A stretch of 64,000 nt of DNA, taken from the NCBI RefSeq assembly GCF_001426665.1, contig NZ_LMEY01000032.1, positions 62,001-126,000 of the forward strand. Direction: 5' to 3'. Both the position numbers and the translations under genes were made by a program. Under the pieces are notes generated by a model that searched no databases, was not told the origin of the DNA, and saw nothing but the letters and a program-made list of their open reading frames with translations. Shown here piece after piece: positions 1-10,651 of this stretch (position 1 is its first letter; each line of letters begins with the position of its first letter). This DNA is from Rhizobium sp. Root1334 (GTDB lineage Bacteria > Pseudomonadota > Alphaproteobacteria > Rhizobiales > Rhizobiaceae).

Positions 1-21
1 TTCTAGCGTCGCGGCGCTCAT
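1..21 (-). CDS. 5' end of the gene after proS, probably lolC (partial)
   Basis: An ATG at 19-21 on the minus strand follows the proS stop by 11 bases, and a purine-rich stretch (AGGGACCAGGGA) just upstream of it can serve as ribosome binding site. Only seven codons are visible (M-S-A-A-T-L-E). In related rhizobia the gene after proS encodes the membrane subunit LolC of the lipoprotein-releasing ABC transporter. That identity is an inference from gene order; the seven residues cannot prove it. Confidence 0.4.
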
Positions 22-32
22 TCCCTGGTCCC

Positions 33-1361
33 TTATTTCGAGGCAGTCAGCTTGTTGATGGCAGCCTCGATCGTCAATGTTTCGCGGGCGCCGGTCTTGC
101 GGTCCTTGAGCTCGACCTCGCCGTTCGCCACCGAACGTGGACCGGCAATGATCTGCGTGGGAACGCCGATCAGGTCGGCGGTCGCAAACTTGGTGCCGGC
201 GCGATCATCCTTGTCGTCGTACAGCGTGTCGAATCCTGCCTTGTTGAGCGAAGCATAGATGGTTTCGCACGCCGCGTCGCAGGCTTCGTCACCGGACTTC
301 ATGTTGATCACAACCGCGTCGAACGGTGCGATCGAGGCCGGCCAGATGATACCGTTCTCGTCATGCGAGGCTTCGATGATGGCTGGAACCAGCCGGGTCG
401 GGCCGATGCCGTAGGAGCCCATGTGCACCGTGTGCTCCTTGCCGTCGGGGCCTTGAACCTTGGCGCCCATGGCTTCGGAATATTTGGTGCCGAAATAGAA
501 GATGTGGCCAACTTCGATGCCGCGGGCCGAGACCTTCTGGGAATCGTCGATGGCGTTAAAGGCGGCTTCGTCGTGCATCTCCGAGGTGGCGGCGTAGAGC
601 GACGTCCACTTGTCGAAGATCGCCTTCATCGCGGCTGCGTCCCAGAAATCGGTATCGTCGGCCGGAATGTCGAAATCGAGGAAGTGCTTGTGGCAGAAGA
701 CCTCCGATTCACCGGTATCGGCAAGGATGATGAACTCGTGGCTGAGATCGCCGCCGATCGGGCCGGTATCGGCCCGCATCGGAATGGCGCGCAGGCCAAG
801 CCGTGCGAAGGTGCGCAGGTATGCCGCGAACATGCGATTGTAGCTGTCCACGGCGCCTTCACGATTGAGGTCGAAGGAATAGGCGTCCTTCATCAGGAAT
901 TCGCGCGAGCGCATGGTGCCGAAACGCGGACGGCGCTCGTCGCGGAACTTCAACTGGATATGATAGAGATTGAGCGGCAGATCCTTGTAGGACTTTACGT
1001 AGGAACGGAAGACGTCCGTGATCATTTCCTCGTTGGTCGGACCGTAGAGCATGTCGCGCTTGTTGCGGTCCTTGATCCGCAGCATCTCGTCGCCGTAAGC
1101 GTCGTAGCGGCCGCTTTCCTGCCAGAGTTCGGCCGATTGCAGCGTCGGCATCAGGAGTTCGACGGCGCCGGCGCGGTTCTGCTCTTCCCGGATGATCCTG
1201 GTCACCTTGTCGAGAACCCGCTTGCCGAGCGGCAGCCATGTATAGATGCCGGCCGACTGCTGGCGCACCATGCCCGCACGCAGCATCAGCCGGTGCGAAA
1301 CAATTTCCGCTTCCTTCGGGGTTTCCTTCAGAATGGGCATGAAAAAGCGGGACAGGCGCAT
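33..1361 (-). CDS. proS: Proline--tRNA ligase
   Basis: Charges tRNA-Pro with proline in the cytoplasm (class II aminoacyl-tRNA synthetase). The 442-residue product begins [13 protein letters not shown] and carries the class II motif 2 region around [21 protein letters not shown] and a C-terminal anticodon-binding domain. This is the short alphaproteobacterial/eukaryotic-like type, without the large editing insertion of the E. coli enzyme. The frame is open for 29 more codons upstream, but those residues do not fit the family, so the ATG at 1359-1361 is chosen. It is followed at 11 bases by the start of another gene, so the two are probably cotranscribed. A 686-base gap with an sRNA lies upstream. 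Confidence 0.96.
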   Translation of the reverse strand: MRLSRFFMPILKETPKEAEIVSHRLMLRAGMVRQQSAGIYTWLPLGKRVLDKVTRIIREEQNRAGAVELLMPTLQSAELWQESGRYDAYGDEMLRIKDRNKRDMLYGPTNEEMITDVFRSYVKSYKDLPLNLYHIQLKFRDERRPRFGTMRSREFLMKDAYSFDLNREGAVDSYNRMFAAYLRTFARLGLRAIPMRADTGPIGGDLSHEFIILADTGESEVFCHKHFLDFDIPADDTDFWDAAAMKAIFDKWTSLYAATSEMHDEAAFNAIDDSQKVSARGIEVGHIFYFGTKYSEAMGAKVQGPDGKEHTVHMGSYGIGPTRLVPAIIEASHDENGIIWPASIAPFDAVVINMKSGDEACDAACETIYASLNKAGFDTLYDDKDDRAGTKFATADLIGVPTQIIAGPRSVANGEVELKDRKTGARETLTIEAAINKLTASK

Positions 1362-1802
1362 GAACAGGTTCCAGAAATTAAAAGCACTTCGCACTATCTT
1401 TGGAATCGGGCGAAATAACGTTGAGCCTGCAGGCCGCGCACGCGTCAAGCGCGCAAACCGGACACTGCCGTTTGACTGTTTGCCGCGACGATCCGGCCAG
1501 CTGATTCCAGAAGGGGATGCACCGCGCTCAAGCGTTCATAGACGCTTCGCGGCAGGAAGAAAACCCGTCATCTTGTTTGGCGTAACAGGTGAAGGGACGG
1601 AGGATTTCAAGGTCCGGAAAAACAAAAATACCTGCGTCAAAAAGGCACGGTAGTAACAGGATTTTGACAGAAGTTGTCAACGGAAAAATTTTACTAGAGT
1701 GTAGCAAAAATGCAAAAAAATCGGATGACAACGCATAATGTTTGGGCTAGTTTTGGCCCACAAAAGAGGCAGGGAGATTAAATTCTTGTCGATTTCGCGG
1801 TC

Positions 1803-1909
1803 AAGTCTTGGGAGGATAAGATCTTAGGCGCGGTTACACGCAGCCACCGGTAACGGATAAGGATCACGCGATACTTTAAAGAACAAGGCTTCTGGCCTTG
1901 TTTTTTTTT
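1803..1909 (+). ncRNA. ecpR1: Small RNA, EcpR1-like
   Basis: A transcript of about 105 bases is inferred from a strong intrinsic terminator at its end and from three possible stem-loops: one with arms around 1803-1809 and 1818-1825 and a purine-rich GGGAGGAT loop, a small CCG-GTAA-CGG hairpin near 1847-1856, and the terminator. It lies between a DUF1467 gene and proS. From memory of the literature this is the location in Sinorhizobium meliloti of EcpR1, a stringent-response sRNA of about 101 nt that down-regulates dnaA and gcrA mRNA. The 5' end is uncertain, as no clear sigma-70 promoter is visible. Identity is inferred from position, size and terminator, not from alignment. Confidence 0.65.
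1882..1909 (+). terminator. Intrinsic terminator of the sRNA
   Basis: The arms AACAAGGC (1882-1889) and GCCTTGTT (1895-1902) flank a five-base loop and run straight into nine consecutive T residues at 1901-1909. It points along the plus strand, although both flanking protein genes are on the minus strand, which is the main evidence for an independent RNA gene here. Confidence 0.88.
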
Positions 1910-2047
1910 GACTTTTATACTGAAGACATCAGAAGAAAAAATTGATGCCGCCTGAATCGCGGCAATTCTGTGGCGCGCATATCGGGTCACCGGCCATGCA
2001 GGCGGTAAGCCGCCGCTATCACAGCCGCGGCAACGCCGGTTATCGCC

Positions 2048-2317
2048 TCAATAGAACTTCGGTGCAAATTGCGGAATAGAGTCCAGGCCGTAGCCCATTC
2101 GGACCGACAGGACGTACCATATGGCATGGATGACAGCAGCAAGCACCGAGGTCATCAAAAAGACCCGCAGTGCGCGAAAACGGGCGGGCGCACTTTCGAT
2201 GCTGCCAGGAACCACCTCATTCTCCTCCGCCTGCGTCCGCAAGCCGATCGGCAAGACGATGAACAGCGACAACCACCAGATGATGAAGTAAATCGCGAAG
2301 GTGGAAAAGATCGGCAT
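2048..2317 (-). CDS. DUF1467 family small membrane protein
   Basis: An 89-residue protein with two predicted membrane segments, about residues 5-27 and 50-72, separated by an acidic loop (QAEENEVVPGS). It fits the alphaproteobacterial DUF1467 family, which is of unknown function. It is the last gene of the run nuo-birA-rnj-mce on this strand, 129 bases after mce, and may be cotranscribed with them. The start is an ATG at 2315-2317. No function can be given beyond inner-membrane location. Confidence 0.85.
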   Translation of the reverse strand: MPIFSTFAIYFIIWWLSLFIVLPIGLRTQAEENEVVPGSIESAPARFRALRVFLMTSVLAAVIHAIWYVLSVRMGYGLDSIPQFAPKFY

Positions 2318-2446
2318 TGGGGTCTCTCGTTACGAAGGGAGATGGATGTCTCACCTCTTGGCATCGCGCGTGTAAGCGCCGTTATAACGCTTTCGCCTCT
2401 GCGCGACAAATACTGCGCCCGATAAATACAGGCACGCGGTCTTCTG

Positions 2447-2851
2447 TCACACCTGCTCGAGTTCGATCAGCGTGCCGAAGAAATCCTTCGGATGAAGAAA
2501 CAGCACCGGCTTGCCATGCGCGCCGGTCTTCGGATTGCCGTCGCCAAGCACCCTTCCCCCGGCAGCAATCAGGCTATCGCGCGCGCTGAGGATGTCTTCA
2601 ACCTCGTAGCAGATATGATGCATGCCGCCGGCCGGATTTTTCGCGAGAAAGGCTGCGATCGGCGAGTCTGTGCCAAGCGGCTCCAGCAGTTCGACCTTGG
2701 TATTTTCAAGCGTGACGAACACGACGTTGACGCCGTGTTCCGGCAGCGCTTCCGGTTCGGTCACCGAGGCGCCGAGCACCGAGCGGTATCGCTCGACCGC
2801 TTCGGCAAGATCCGGAACAGCAAGCGCGATATGGTTGACACGTCCAAGCAT
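2447..2851 (-). CDS. mce: Methylmalonyl-CoA epimerase
   Basis: Interconverts the R and S forms of methylmalonyl-CoA in propionyl-CoA breakdown. The 134-residue protein is a VOC/glyoxalase-fold protein with the N-terminal metal ligand in MLGRVNHIALAVPDL, a second ligand region in GGMHHICYEVEDI, and the acidic residue near the end in GTLIELEQV. The length matches the family. It starts 20 bases after the rnj stop, so it is part of the same transcript. The methylmalonyl-CoA mutase gene is not in this window. Confidence 0.93.
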   Translation of the reverse strand: MLGRVNHIALAVPDLAEAVERYRSVLGASVTEPEALPEHGVNVVFVTLENTKVELLEPLGTDSPIAAFLAKNPAGGMHHICYEVEDILSARDSLIAAGGRVLGDGNPKTGAHGKPVLFLHPKDFFGTLIELEQV

Positions 2852-2871
2852 CGTACGCCGGCTCCTCGCTA

Positions 2872-4539
2872 TCAGAGTTTATTGATAAACACGGTGACGA
2901 CTGGCTTCTTGCCCCAGACGTCATTAGCCGTGCCACGGATGGCCCGGCGTACCGCTTCCGTCACCATGGCGATATCCTTGCGCTTGCCGCGCGGGATGCT
3001 TTCGACGGCACCCAGCACCGCGTCATAGAGCGTATCGTTCATGTCTTCGCCCTCATCGTCAAACTCGGGCAAGCCGATCGGAACGACGATCGGATCGGCG
3101 GCGAAATCGTAGCGCGCGTCAAGCTGAACGTTCACCGCGACATGGCCGGCGAAGGACAGCTTGCGGCGCTCGCCGATCCCCATCTCCTCGAAGTCACCGA
3201 TCAGGCTGCCGTCCTTGTAGATCCGGCCGTGCGGCGCTTCGCCGATGACGGACGCCGGTCCCGGTGCAAGGCGGAGAATATCGCCGTTGCGAACACGCGG
3301 GACAGTCTTGATGCCGGACTGAAGGCCAAGCTCGGCCTGTGCCGTCAGATGTGCGGCTTCACCATGAACCGGCACCAGCATCTGCGGACGCGTCCACTGG
3401 TACATCTGCTGCAACTCGTTGCGGCGGGGATGGCCGGAGACATGCACCAAGGCTTCGTTATCGGTGACGATGTGGATGCCTTGTTCAATCAAACCATTCT
3501 TGATGTCGTTGATGGCCTTCTCGTTGCCGGGAATGGCCCGCGAGGAAAACACCACGGTATCGCCGGCCGTCAGCGCGACGTTGCGCATCTCGTCACGCGA
3601 GATCTTGGCGAGTGCCGCGCGGGATTCGCCCTGGCTGCCGGTCAGGATCACCACGACCTTGTCGCGCGGGATGTAACCGAACTCGTCTTCGGCGATGAAC
3701 GGGTTCAATCCTTCCATCAGACCGACATCGCGGGCGACATCGCAGACGCGCTTCATCGAACTGCCGAGCAGCAGCACATCGCGGCCGGCTTCGGCCGAAG
3801 CCTTGGCGATCGAGCGGATGCGGCCGACATTGGACGAGAAGGTGGTGATTGCCACCCGTCCCTTGGCATTCTGGATGATCTTGGTGAGGCTGGCCGAAAC
3901 CTCCTCTTCCTGGGGCGATACGCCATCGCGCATCGCGTTGGTGCTGTCGCACATCAGCGCCAGCACGCCCTCATCGCCGATGGCGCGGAACCGCGCCTCG
4001 TCGGTCAACGGGCCGAGCGACGGCTTATGGTCGATCTTCCAGTCGCCGGTATGAACGACATTGCCGAGCGGCGTGCGGATCACCAGCGACATCGGCTCGG
4101 GGATCGAGTGGTTGACGCCGACGGCTTCGATCTCGAACGGACCGACATTGATACGGTCACCTTCCTTGAAGATGGTGATCGGCACCTGGGCGCGGCTGCG
4201 CTCGTAGGAGCGCTTGGCTTCCAGCATGCCTGCGGTAAACGGCGAGGCATAGACCGGTACGTTGAGCCCCGGCCACAGGTCGGCCAGCGCGCCATAATGG
4301 TCTTCATGGGCATGGGTGATGATGATGCCCTTGAGGTTCTTGCGCTCTTCGGCAAGGAAGCGGATATCCGGAAGCACGAGATCAACGCCGGGCAGATCAA
4401 GGCCCGGGAAAGTCACGCCGCAATCGACCATGATCCACTGGCGATGGGAGGGCGAACCGTAGCCGTAAAGGGCCAGGTTCATGCCGATTTCCCCCACTCC
4501 GCCCAGCGGCAGGAAGACGAGTTCGTCTTGTTTGCTCAT
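2872..4539 (-). CDS. rnj: Ribonuclease J
   Basis: An endo- and 5'-3' exoribonuclease of the metallo-beta-lactamase/beta-CASP family, used in mRNA turnover and rRNA maturation. The 555-residue protein has the zinc-binding motif THAHEDHYGAL near residue 75, further metal ligands in HTGDWKID and CDSTNA, and the beta-CASP segment with LTGSQGESRAAL. The C-terminal domain is present. Rhizobia carry RNase J beside RNase E. It follows birA by 35 bases in the long nuo-linked transcript, an arrangement shared with related rhizobia. Confidence 0.95.
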   Translation of the reverse strand: MSKQDELVFLPLGGVGEIGMNLALYGYGSPSHRQWIMVDCGVTFPGLDLPGVDLVLPDIRFLAEERKNLKGIIITHAHEDHYGALADLWPGLNVPVYASPFTAGMLEAKRSYERSRAQVPITIFKEGDRINVGPFEIEAVGVNHSIPEPMSLVIRTPLGNVVHTGDWKIDHKPSLGPLTDEARFRAIGDEGVLALMCDSTNAMRDGVSPQEEEVSASLTKIIQNAKGRVAITTFSSNVGRIRSIAKASAEAGRDVLLLGSSMKRVCDVARDVGLMEGLNPFIAEDEFGYIPRDKVVVILTGSQGESRAALAKISRDEMRNVALTAGDTVVFSSRAIPGNEKAINDIKNGLIEQGIHIVTDNEALVHVSGHPRRNELQQMYQWTRPQMLVPVHGEAAHLTAQAELGLQSGIKTVPRVRNGDILRLAPGPASVIGEAPHGRIYKDGSLIGDFEEMGIGERRKLSFAGHVAVNVQLDARYDFAADPIVVPIGLPEFDDEGEDMNDTLYDAVLGAVESIPRGKRKDIAMVTEAVRRAIRGTANDVWGKKPVVTVFINKL

Positions 4540-4574
4540 TGATTGATTGCGCCTTATGTCACCCGAAATGGGTT

Positions 4575-5342
4575 CTATCCAAAAAATACATCGCCCGCGG
4601 CGATGCGCTGAACCGTGCCTGCTCCAATATCGAGCATCAACCGGCCGTCTTCATCTATGCCTTCAAACCTGCCGGAAAGCGAGCGATCCGGCAGGTTGAC
4701 TGTAATCTTCTGGCCGATGCCGCCTGCTGCGGACCGCCATTGTGCAATAATCTCTGCAATGCCTTCGCCGCGATTCCAGGTGTTCAGCACATCACTCATG
4801 CTACGGAACAGATGGGCAAAAAGCTCGTCCGGCGAAACGCCGGCGCCTTCCGCCTGCAAACTGGTCACCGGATAGAGCCCGTGATCCGGCGCCAGCGCGA
4901 CATTGATGCCGCAGCCGATCACCAGCGCATGGTGCCCATCCGGCAGCCCCTCGCCTTCCAAGAGGATACCGCAGCACTTCTTGCCTGCAATCAGAATATC
5001 GTTCGGCCATTTGATCGAGACCGGGTTGGAGCCTGCCGGCATCACGGCCTGTATCGCGCGGTGCACCGCCACGGCGACCGCGAGCGGCAGTGATTGGAGC
5101 TTATCCATCGGTGCCGGATCGATCAGCAGCAGCGACGCATAGAGATTGCCCGGCTCCGAAGCCCAGCTACGGCCGCGGCGGCCGCGACCGGAAATCTGCC
5201 GTGCGGCGGTGATCCAGTGAAACCCCGGATCACCCGCACGCGCCCGGATCAGGCATTCCGTGTTCGTCGATCCGACATCGCCAAGGGCCGTATGCCGGAA
5301 TTGATCGATCGAAACCCTGCCGATCCGGTCCTGTCCTGTCAA
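4575..5342 (-). CDS. birA: Biotin--[acetyl-CoA-carboxylase] ligase (monofunctional)
   Basis: Attaches biotin to biotin-dependent carboxylases. The 255-residue protein has the biotinoyl-AMP loop GRGRRGRSW, the KWPNDI motif and GILLEGEG. It lacks the N-terminal helix-turn-helix of E. coli BirA, so it is a ligase only and not a repressor. No ATG lies upstream of the catalytic domain. The only start that keeps the SxN-containing N-terminus is a TTG at 5340-5342, which overlaps the nuoN stop as TTGA. This points to translation coupled to nuoN. Confidence 0.9.
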   Translation of the reverse strand: MTGQDRIGRVSIDQFRHTALGDVGSTNTECLIRARAGDPGFHWITAARQISGRGRRGRSWASEPGNLYASLLLIDPAPMDKLQSLPLAVAVAVHRAIQAVMPAGSNPVSIKWPNDILIAGKKCCGILLEGEGLPDGHHALVIGCGINVALAPDHGLYPVTSLQAEGAGVSPDELFAHLFRSMSDVLNTWNRGEGIAEIIAQWRSAAGGIGQKITVNLPDRSLSGRFEGIDEDGRLMLDIGAGTVQRIAAGDVFFG

Positions 5343-6781
5343 AAGAATGTCCGCGCTGCAACTTCAGCCGCCGTACCGATCGGTCCACCGATCAACACAT
5401 AGGCGAGAACGAACAGACCCGAGAGCGTGTAAACCAAACGCAGCATGCCGGAGGGACGGGCAAACTCGCCTTTGGCTTCGTCGAACCACATCACCTTGAT
5501 GACACGCAGATAATAGTAAGCACCGACGACGGAGGCGAGCACACCGATGATCGCCAGAGCATAGAGATGCGCTTCGATCGCCGCCATGAACACGAAATAC
5601 TTGGCAAAGAAGCCTGCGAGCGGCGGAATGCCAGCCAGCGAGAACATCATGATGGTCAAAACCGTCGCCATCCAGGGATTGGTCTGCGACAGGCCAGCCA
5701 GGTCATCGACGCTTTCGACGTGATTGCCGTCCTTGCGCTTCATCGCCATGATGATGGCAAAGGTACCGAGCGTCATGACCACATAGACCAGCATGTAGAT
5801 CAGCACGCCGCGTACACCGGCCATCGAACCGCTGGACAGGCCAACGAGCGCATAACCCATGTGGCCGATCGACGAATAAGCCATCAGTCGCTTGATGTTC
5901 TTCTGACCGATGGCGGCAAACGAGCCGAGCAGCATCGAGGCAATCGAGATGAACACAACGATCTGCTGCCAGTCGGTGACGATCGGCTCGAACGGCATGA
6001 TCACCAGACGGATCAGCATCGCCATCGCGGCAACCTTCGGAGCAGCCGCAAAGAACGCGGTCACCGGTGTCGGAGCGCCTTCGTAAACGTCCGGCGTCCA
6101 CATATGGAACGGAACGGCGGAAATCTTGAAGGCAACACCGGCCAGAATGAAGACGAGACCGAAGACCAGGCCAAGCGAGCGGCCCTCTGCCGACAGGGCA
6201 GCGGCAATGCCTTCAAAACCGGTATGACCAGTGAAGCCGTAGACCAGCGACATGCCATAGAGCAGCATGCCGGAAGACAGCGCGCCAAGCACGAAATACT
6301 TGAGGCCAGCTTCAGTCGAACGCAGGTTGTCGCGGTTCATCGCGGCAACGACGTAGAGCGCCAGCGACTGCAGTTCGAGCGCCAGGTACACCGAGATCAG
6401 GTCGTTGGCGGAAATCATCAGAAGCATGCCGAGCGTTGCCAGCACGATCAGCACCGGGAATTCGAACCGGTCGATACCGCTCGAACGCGCCTCGCCTGCC
6501 GACATGATCAGCGCCACGATGGAGCCGAACAGCGTCAGCACCTTCATGAACTTGCCGAACGGATCGGAGAGGAAAGCGCCGTTATAACCCTGACCGTCGC
6601 CCGTCTGCCAGACCAGCCAGGCGCCGGAAACGGCCAGCAGGCCAACCGCCAGCCACGTCACCATGCCCGACGATTTCTCGCCGGAGAAGACGCCGATCAT
6701 CAACAACACCATGGCACCGACCGCAAGGATCAGCTCGGGGGTCGACAGGTGCAGGCTCAGAAGGAATGTTTCAGTCGTCAT
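5339..6781 (-). CDS. nuoN: NADH-quinone oxidoreductase subunit N
   Basis: Antiporter-like proton-pumping membrane subunit of respiratory complex I. The 480-residue protein has about 14 membrane segments. The conserved lysine-bearing helices are recognisable in [18 protein letters not shown] and in the helix with [17 protein letters not shown]. Length is typical. It starts 18 bases after nuoM and overlaps birA by four bases at the 3' end. It is the last nuo gene of the operon. Confidence 0.97.
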   Translation of the reverse strand: MTTETFLLSLHLSTPELILAVGAMVLLMIGVFSGEKSSGMVTWLAVGLLAVSGAWLVWQTGDGQGYNGAFLSDPFGKFMKVLTLFGSIVALIMSAGEARSSGIDRFEFPVLIVLATLGMLLMISANDLISVYLALELQSLALYVVAAMNRDNLRSTEAGLKYFVLGALSSGMLLYGMSLVYGFTGHTGFEGIAAALSAEGRSLGLVFGLVFILAGVAFKISAVPFHMWTPDVYEGAPTPVTAFFAAAPKVAAMAMLIRLVIMPFEPIVTDWQQIVVFISIASMLLGSFAAIGQKNIKRLMAYSSIGHMGYALVGLSSGSMAGVRGVLIYMLVYVVMTLGTFAIIMAMKRKDGNHVESVDDLAGLSQTNPWMATVLTIMMFSLAGIPPLAGFFAKYFVFMAAIEAHLYALAIIGVLASVVGAYYYLRVIKVMWFDEAKGEFARPSGMLRLVYTLSGLFVLAYVLIGGPIGTAAEVAARTFF

Positions 6782-6799
6782 TTCAATCCCGTCCTGTCG

Positions 6800-8311
6800 T
6801 CAATTCGCCGAAAGCGCAACGTCATGCGCTGCCTGCACGGCCGCAGTGTAGTTGTTGATAAGCACGTCCACGGAGGCTGCCGTCGCATCGAACACCGGAG
6901 CCGGATAGACGCCGAAGAAGATGGTGAGCACGATCAGCGGATAGAGCAGCGCCTTTTCACGGCCGGAGAGATCCAGCAGCGATTTCAGGCTGTCCTTGTC
7001 GAGTGTACCGAAGATCACCCGGCGATAGAGCCAAAGAGCATAGCACGCCGACAGGATAACGCCGGTGGTGGCGAAGAACGCAACCCAGGTATTGGCCCGG
7101 AATGTGCCGAGCAGCACGGTGATTTCACCGACGAACCCGGACGTACCAGGCAAGCCGACATTGGCCATGGTGAAGATCATGAAGGCCACTGCGTATTTCG
7201 GCATGTTGTTGACGAGACCGCCATAGGCGCTGATCTCGCGGGTGTGGGTACGGTCGTAGACGACGCCGACACAGAGGAAGAGCGCGCCGGACACCAGGCC
7301 GTGCGACAGCATCTGGAAGATCGCACCCTGCACGCCTTGCGTATTGGCGGCAAAGATACCCATGGTCACGTAGCCCATGTGGGCGACCGACGAATAGGCG
7401 ATCAGCTTCTTGATGTCGGACTGCATCATCGCCACCAGCGAGGTGTACATGATCGCGACGACCGACAGCGTGAAGACGAAGGGGGCGAAATAGTCGGATG
7501 CCAAGGGGAACATCGGCAGCGAGAAGCGCAAGAAGCCGTAACCGCCGAGCTTCAGCAGAACACCAGCCAGGATGACCGAGCCCGCCGTCGGCGCCTGAAC
7601 GTGCGCGTCGGGAAGCCAGGTATGGACGGGCCACATCGGCATCTTCACCGCGAACGAGGCGAAGAAGGCCAGCCATAGCCATGTCTGCATCTGCGCCGGG
7701 AACTGATAGGCAAGCAGTTCGGCAATGTCTGTCGTACCGGCCTGCCAGTACATCGCCATGATGGCGAGCAGCATCAGCACCGAACCGAGCAGCGTGTAGA
7801 GGAAGAATTTGTAGGCCGCGTAGACGCGCTCCTTGCCGCCCCAGACGCCGATGATGATGAACATCGGGATCAGGCCGGCTTCGAAGAACACGTAGAACAG
7901 TACGATATCGAGCGACACGAAGACGCCGATCATGAACACTTCCAACAAGAGGAAGGCGATCATGTACTGCTTCAGGCGCTTTTCGACCGAAAGCCAGCTG
8001 GCCACGACGCAGAACGGCATCAGGAAGGCGGACAACACCACGAACAGCATCGAAATGCCGTCGATGCCGAGATGGTAGGAAATGCCAGTACCAAGCCAGG
8101 CATGCTTCTCGACCATCTGGAAGCCGGGGTTCGAATTATCGAAGCTCCACCAGATCCAGCAGGATAGCAGGAAGGTAACGATCGTCGTCAACAACGAGAT
8201 GTTCAGGATATTACGGCGGCCGGAAGCGCTGTCTTCACGCGTCAGAAGCAGAAGAGCAACACCGACCAGCGGCAGGAAGGTGACCGCGGAGAGAATGGGC
8301 CAATCGGTCAT
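6800..8311 (-). CDS. nuoM: NADH-quinone oxidoreductase subunit M
   Basis: Second antiporter-like proton channel of complex I, in the inner membrane. The 503-residue protein has about 14 membrane segments, the conserved glutamate helix ([14 protein letters not shown]) and the lysine motif region [19 protein letters not shown] followed by [15 protein letters not shown]. Its ATG shares a base with the nuoL stop (TGATG), so it is translationally coupled to nuoL. Confidence 0.97.
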   Translation of the reverse strand: MTDWPILSAVTFLPLVGVALLLLTREDSASGRRNILNISLLTTIVTFLLSCWIWWSFDNSNPGFQMVEKHAWLGTGISYHLGIDGISMLFVVLSAFLMPFCVVASWLSVEKRLKQYMIAFLLLEVFMIGVFVSLDIVLFYVFFEAGLIPMFIIIGVWGGKERVYAAYKFFLYTLLGSVLMLLAIMAMYWQAGTTDIAELLAYQFPAQMQTWLWLAFFASFAVKMPMWPVHTWLPDAHVQAPTAGSVILAGVLLKLGGYGFLRFSLPMFPLASDYFAPFVFTLSVVAIMYTSLVAMMQSDIKKLIAYSSVAHMGYVTMGIFAANTQGVQGAIFQMLSHGLVSGALFLCVGVVYDRTHTREISAYGGLVNNMPKYAVAFMIFTMANVGLPGTSGFVGEITVLLGTFRANTWVAFFATTGVILSACYALWLYRRVIFGTLDKDSLKSLLDLSGREKALLYPLIVLTIFFGVYPAPVFDATAASVDVLINNYTAAVQAAHDVALSAN

Positions 8312-10308
8312 CAGAAGGAGCTCCCGAGCATCATCCAGGTAACGAGCGCCGCAATGCCGATGAGCATCACGAATGCGTAGTGATAGAGGTAACCGGTCTG
8401 CAGGCGAACGACGCGGTCAGTCACGTCCATGACGCGAGCGGCGATGCCGTTCGGGCCGTAGCCGTCGATGATCCGGCCATCGCCTTCCTTCCACAGGAAG
8501 GTGCCGATGCGTTTGGCAGGACGAACGAACAGGAAGTCGTAGAGTTCGTCGAAATACCACTTGTTGAGCAGGAACTGGTAAAGACCACGATGCTGCTCGG
8601 CCAGGTACTTTGGCGTCTCCGGCGAGCGGATATACATGTACCAGGCAGTGACAAAGCCGAGGATCATCGCGATGAACGGGCTCAGTGCAACGAGAGCCGG
8701 AACGTGGTGGAAATGCTCCAGCAGTTCGTTCTCAGGCGACGTGAACAGCGCCCCTTGCCAGAATTCGGCATAGTCGTGACCGTAGAAATAGCCTCCGAAC
8801 ACCATGCCGGCGGCGATCGCGCCGATAGCCAGAATGAACAGCGGCAGCAGCATGACCATCGGCGATTCGTGCACGTGATGCATGACTTCGTGCGAAGCGC
8901 GCGGCTTGCCATAGAAGGTCATGAATATCAGGCGCCACGAATAGAAGCTCGTGAAGCAGGCAGCGATAACCAGCATCGTGAATGCAAAACCGGAAACCGG
9001 GGAATGCGATGCGTAGGCGGCCTCGATGATGATATCCTTGGAAATGAAGCCTGCAAAGCCAATCCCCGAGAACGGGATACCGACACCGGTAATGGCCAGC
9101 GTGCCGATCATCATCATCCAGAAGGTCCACTTGATGTGCGGACGAAGCCCGCCCATGTGGCGCATGTCCTGCTCGCCATCGACGGCATGGATGACCGAAC
9201 CAGCGCATAGGAACAGCAGCGCCTTGAAGAACGCATGCGTGAACAGGTGGAAGATAGCAGCGCCATAGGCACCAGTTCCCAGTGCGACGAACATGTAGCC
9301 GAGCTGCGAGCAGGTCGAATAGGCGATAACGCGCTTGATATCGTTCTGAACCAGACCGACGGTCGCCGCAAAGAACGCGGTGATCGCGCCGATGACGGTA
9401 ACGACGACCAGAGCCGTATGCGACAGTTCGAACAGCGGCGACATGCGGGCGACGAGGAAGACGCCGGCGGTCACCATGGTTGCGGCATGGATCAACGCCG
9501 ACACCGGTGTCGGGCCTTCCATGGCGTCCGGCAGCCAGGTGTGCAGCAGGAACTGCGCCGACTTGCCCATAGCGCCCATGAAGAGCAGCAGGCAGACGGC
9601 GGTGATCGCATGGGCCTTGTCGAGATGCATGCCGAACAGATTGATGACGGCTTCGCCACCTTCAGCAGCGCCTTCGGCCGGCAGATAGCTGGCAGCAGCG
9701 GCAAACACGGTTTCGAAGCTGATCGAGCCGAACAGGTAGAAGACGCCGAAAATGCCGAGCGCGAAACCGAAGTCACCGACGCGGTTGACGATGAACGCCT
9801 TCATCGCGGCCGCCGAGGCGGACGGCTTCTTGTACCAGAAGCCGATCAGCAGATAGGACGCCAGACCAACGCCTTCCCAGCCGAAGAACATCTGCAGCAG
9901 GTTGTCCGAGGTCACCAGCATCAGCATGGCGAAGGTGAACAGCGACAGATAGGCAAAGAAGCGCGGCCGATGCGGGTCGTGATGCATGTAGCCGATCGAA
10001 TAGAGATGGACCAGGCAGGACACAGTGTTGACGACAACGAACATCACGGCCGTCAACGTATCGACGCGGAAAGCCCATTCGGTATCGAAGCTGCCGGACT
10101 GGATCCAGCGCATCACGGTGACCTTGATCATTTCCGCCTCGCCGAGCGCGACGTGGAAGAACACGACCCAGGACAGGACTGCGACAATAACCATGAAGCC
10201 GGTGGTAACGTATTCCGAAGCCTTGGCGCCGATCGAGGTGCCGAACAGACCCGCGATCAGGAAGCCGATCAGCGGCAGGAAGACGATGGCTTGAATAATC
10301 GTATTCAT
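8311..10308 (-). CDS. nuoL: NADH-quinone oxidoreductase subunit L
   Basis: Distal antiporter-like proton pump subunit of complex I. The 665-residue protein has the usual Mrp-type core with [20 protein letters not shown] and [16 protein letters not shown]. The C-terminal part contains the region forming the long lateral helix that braces NuoM and NuoN. The length is within the rhizobial range. It lies seven bases after nuoK and overlaps nuoM by one base. Confidence 0.97.
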   Translation of the reverse strand: MNTIIQAIVFLPLIGFLIAGLFGTSIGAKASEYVTTGFMVIVAVLSWVVFFHVALGEAEMIKVTVMRWIQSGSFDTEWAFRVDTLTAVMFVVVNTVSCLVHLYSIGYMHHDPHRPRFFAYLSLFTFAMLMLVTSDNLLQMFFGWEGVGLASYLLIGFWYKKPSASAAAMKAFIVNRVGDFGFALGIFGVFYLFGSISFETVFAAAASYLPAEGAAEGGEAVINLFGMHLDKAHAITAVCLLLFMGAMGKSAQFLLHTWLPDAMEGPTPVSALIHAATMVTAGVFLVARMSPLFELSHTALVVVTVIGAITAFFAATVGLVQNDIKRVIAYSTCSQLGYMFVALGTGAYGAAIFHLFTHAFFKALLFLCAGSVIHAVDGEQDMRHMGGLRPHIKWTFWMMMIGTLAITGVGIPFSGIGFAGFISKDIIIEAAYASHSPVSGFAFTMLVIAACFTSFYSWRLIFMTFYGKPRASHEVMHHVHESPMVMLLPLFILAIGAIAAGMVFGGYFYGHDYAEFWQGALFTSPENELLEHFHHVPALVALSPFIAMILGFVTAWYMYIRSPETPKYLAEQHRGLYQFLLNKWYFDELYDFLFVRPAKRIGTFLWKEGDGRIIDGYGPNGIAARVMDVTDRVVRLQTGYLYHYAFVMLIGIAALVTWMMLGSSF

Positions 10309-10315
10309 TGGCCGC

Positions 10316-10624
10316 TCAGCCCTTCATCATGTTGACGTCTTCCACGGCGATGGAGCCGCGGTTGCGGTAGAAGACGACGAGAATTGCAAGACCGATGGCG
10401 GCTTCCGCGGCCGCGACGGTCAGAATGAACAGGGCGAACACCTGGCCGGTGATGTCGTTGAGGAACGACGAGAACGCAACCATGTTGATGTTGACCGCCA
10501 GCAGAATGAGTTCCACCGACATCAGGATGATGATGACGTTCTTCCGGTTGAGGAAGATGCCGAAGACGCCCAGCGTGAACAGGATGGCGCTGACGGTCAG
10601 ATAGTGGGAAATACCGATTTCCAT
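10316..10624 (-). CDS. nuoK: NADH-quinone oxidoreductase subunit K
   Basis: Small membrane subunit of complex I (MrpC-like) with three membrane helices. The 102-residue product has the two conserved buried glutamates of the E-channel, in [10 protein letters not shown] and [13 protein letters not shown]. Length and start (MEIGISHYL) fit the family exactly. It follows nuoJ by 27 bases and precedes nuoL by seven. Confidence 0.97.
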   Translation of the reverse strand: MEIGISHYLTVSAILFTLGVFGIFLNRKNVIIILMSVELILLAVNINMVAFSSFLNDITGQVFALFILTVAAAEAAIGLAILVVFYRNRGSIAVEDVNMMKG

Positions 10625-10651
10625 GATGAGTTCCTTGACCTCGCGTCCGTC

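Larger units (their letters stand above)
1362..2047. other. Long intergenic region between DUF1467 gene and proS
   Basis: This 686-base stretch is richer in A+T than its surroundings and holds no convincing protein gene; the short ORFs in it look random. It contains a small-RNA candidate on the plus strand ending at 1909 and an inverted repeat TTGACA-N5-TGTCAA at 1664-1680. The minus-strand copy of that repeat could act as a -35 element for proS, which would give a leader of roughly 300 bases. Confidence 0.6.

Noticed and set aside
1528-1990. Short minus-strand ORFs upstream of proS as small genes
   Set aside because: They have no ribosome binding site or family features, overlap the terminator region of the sRNA, and lie in A+T-rich sequence where chance frames of this size are expected.
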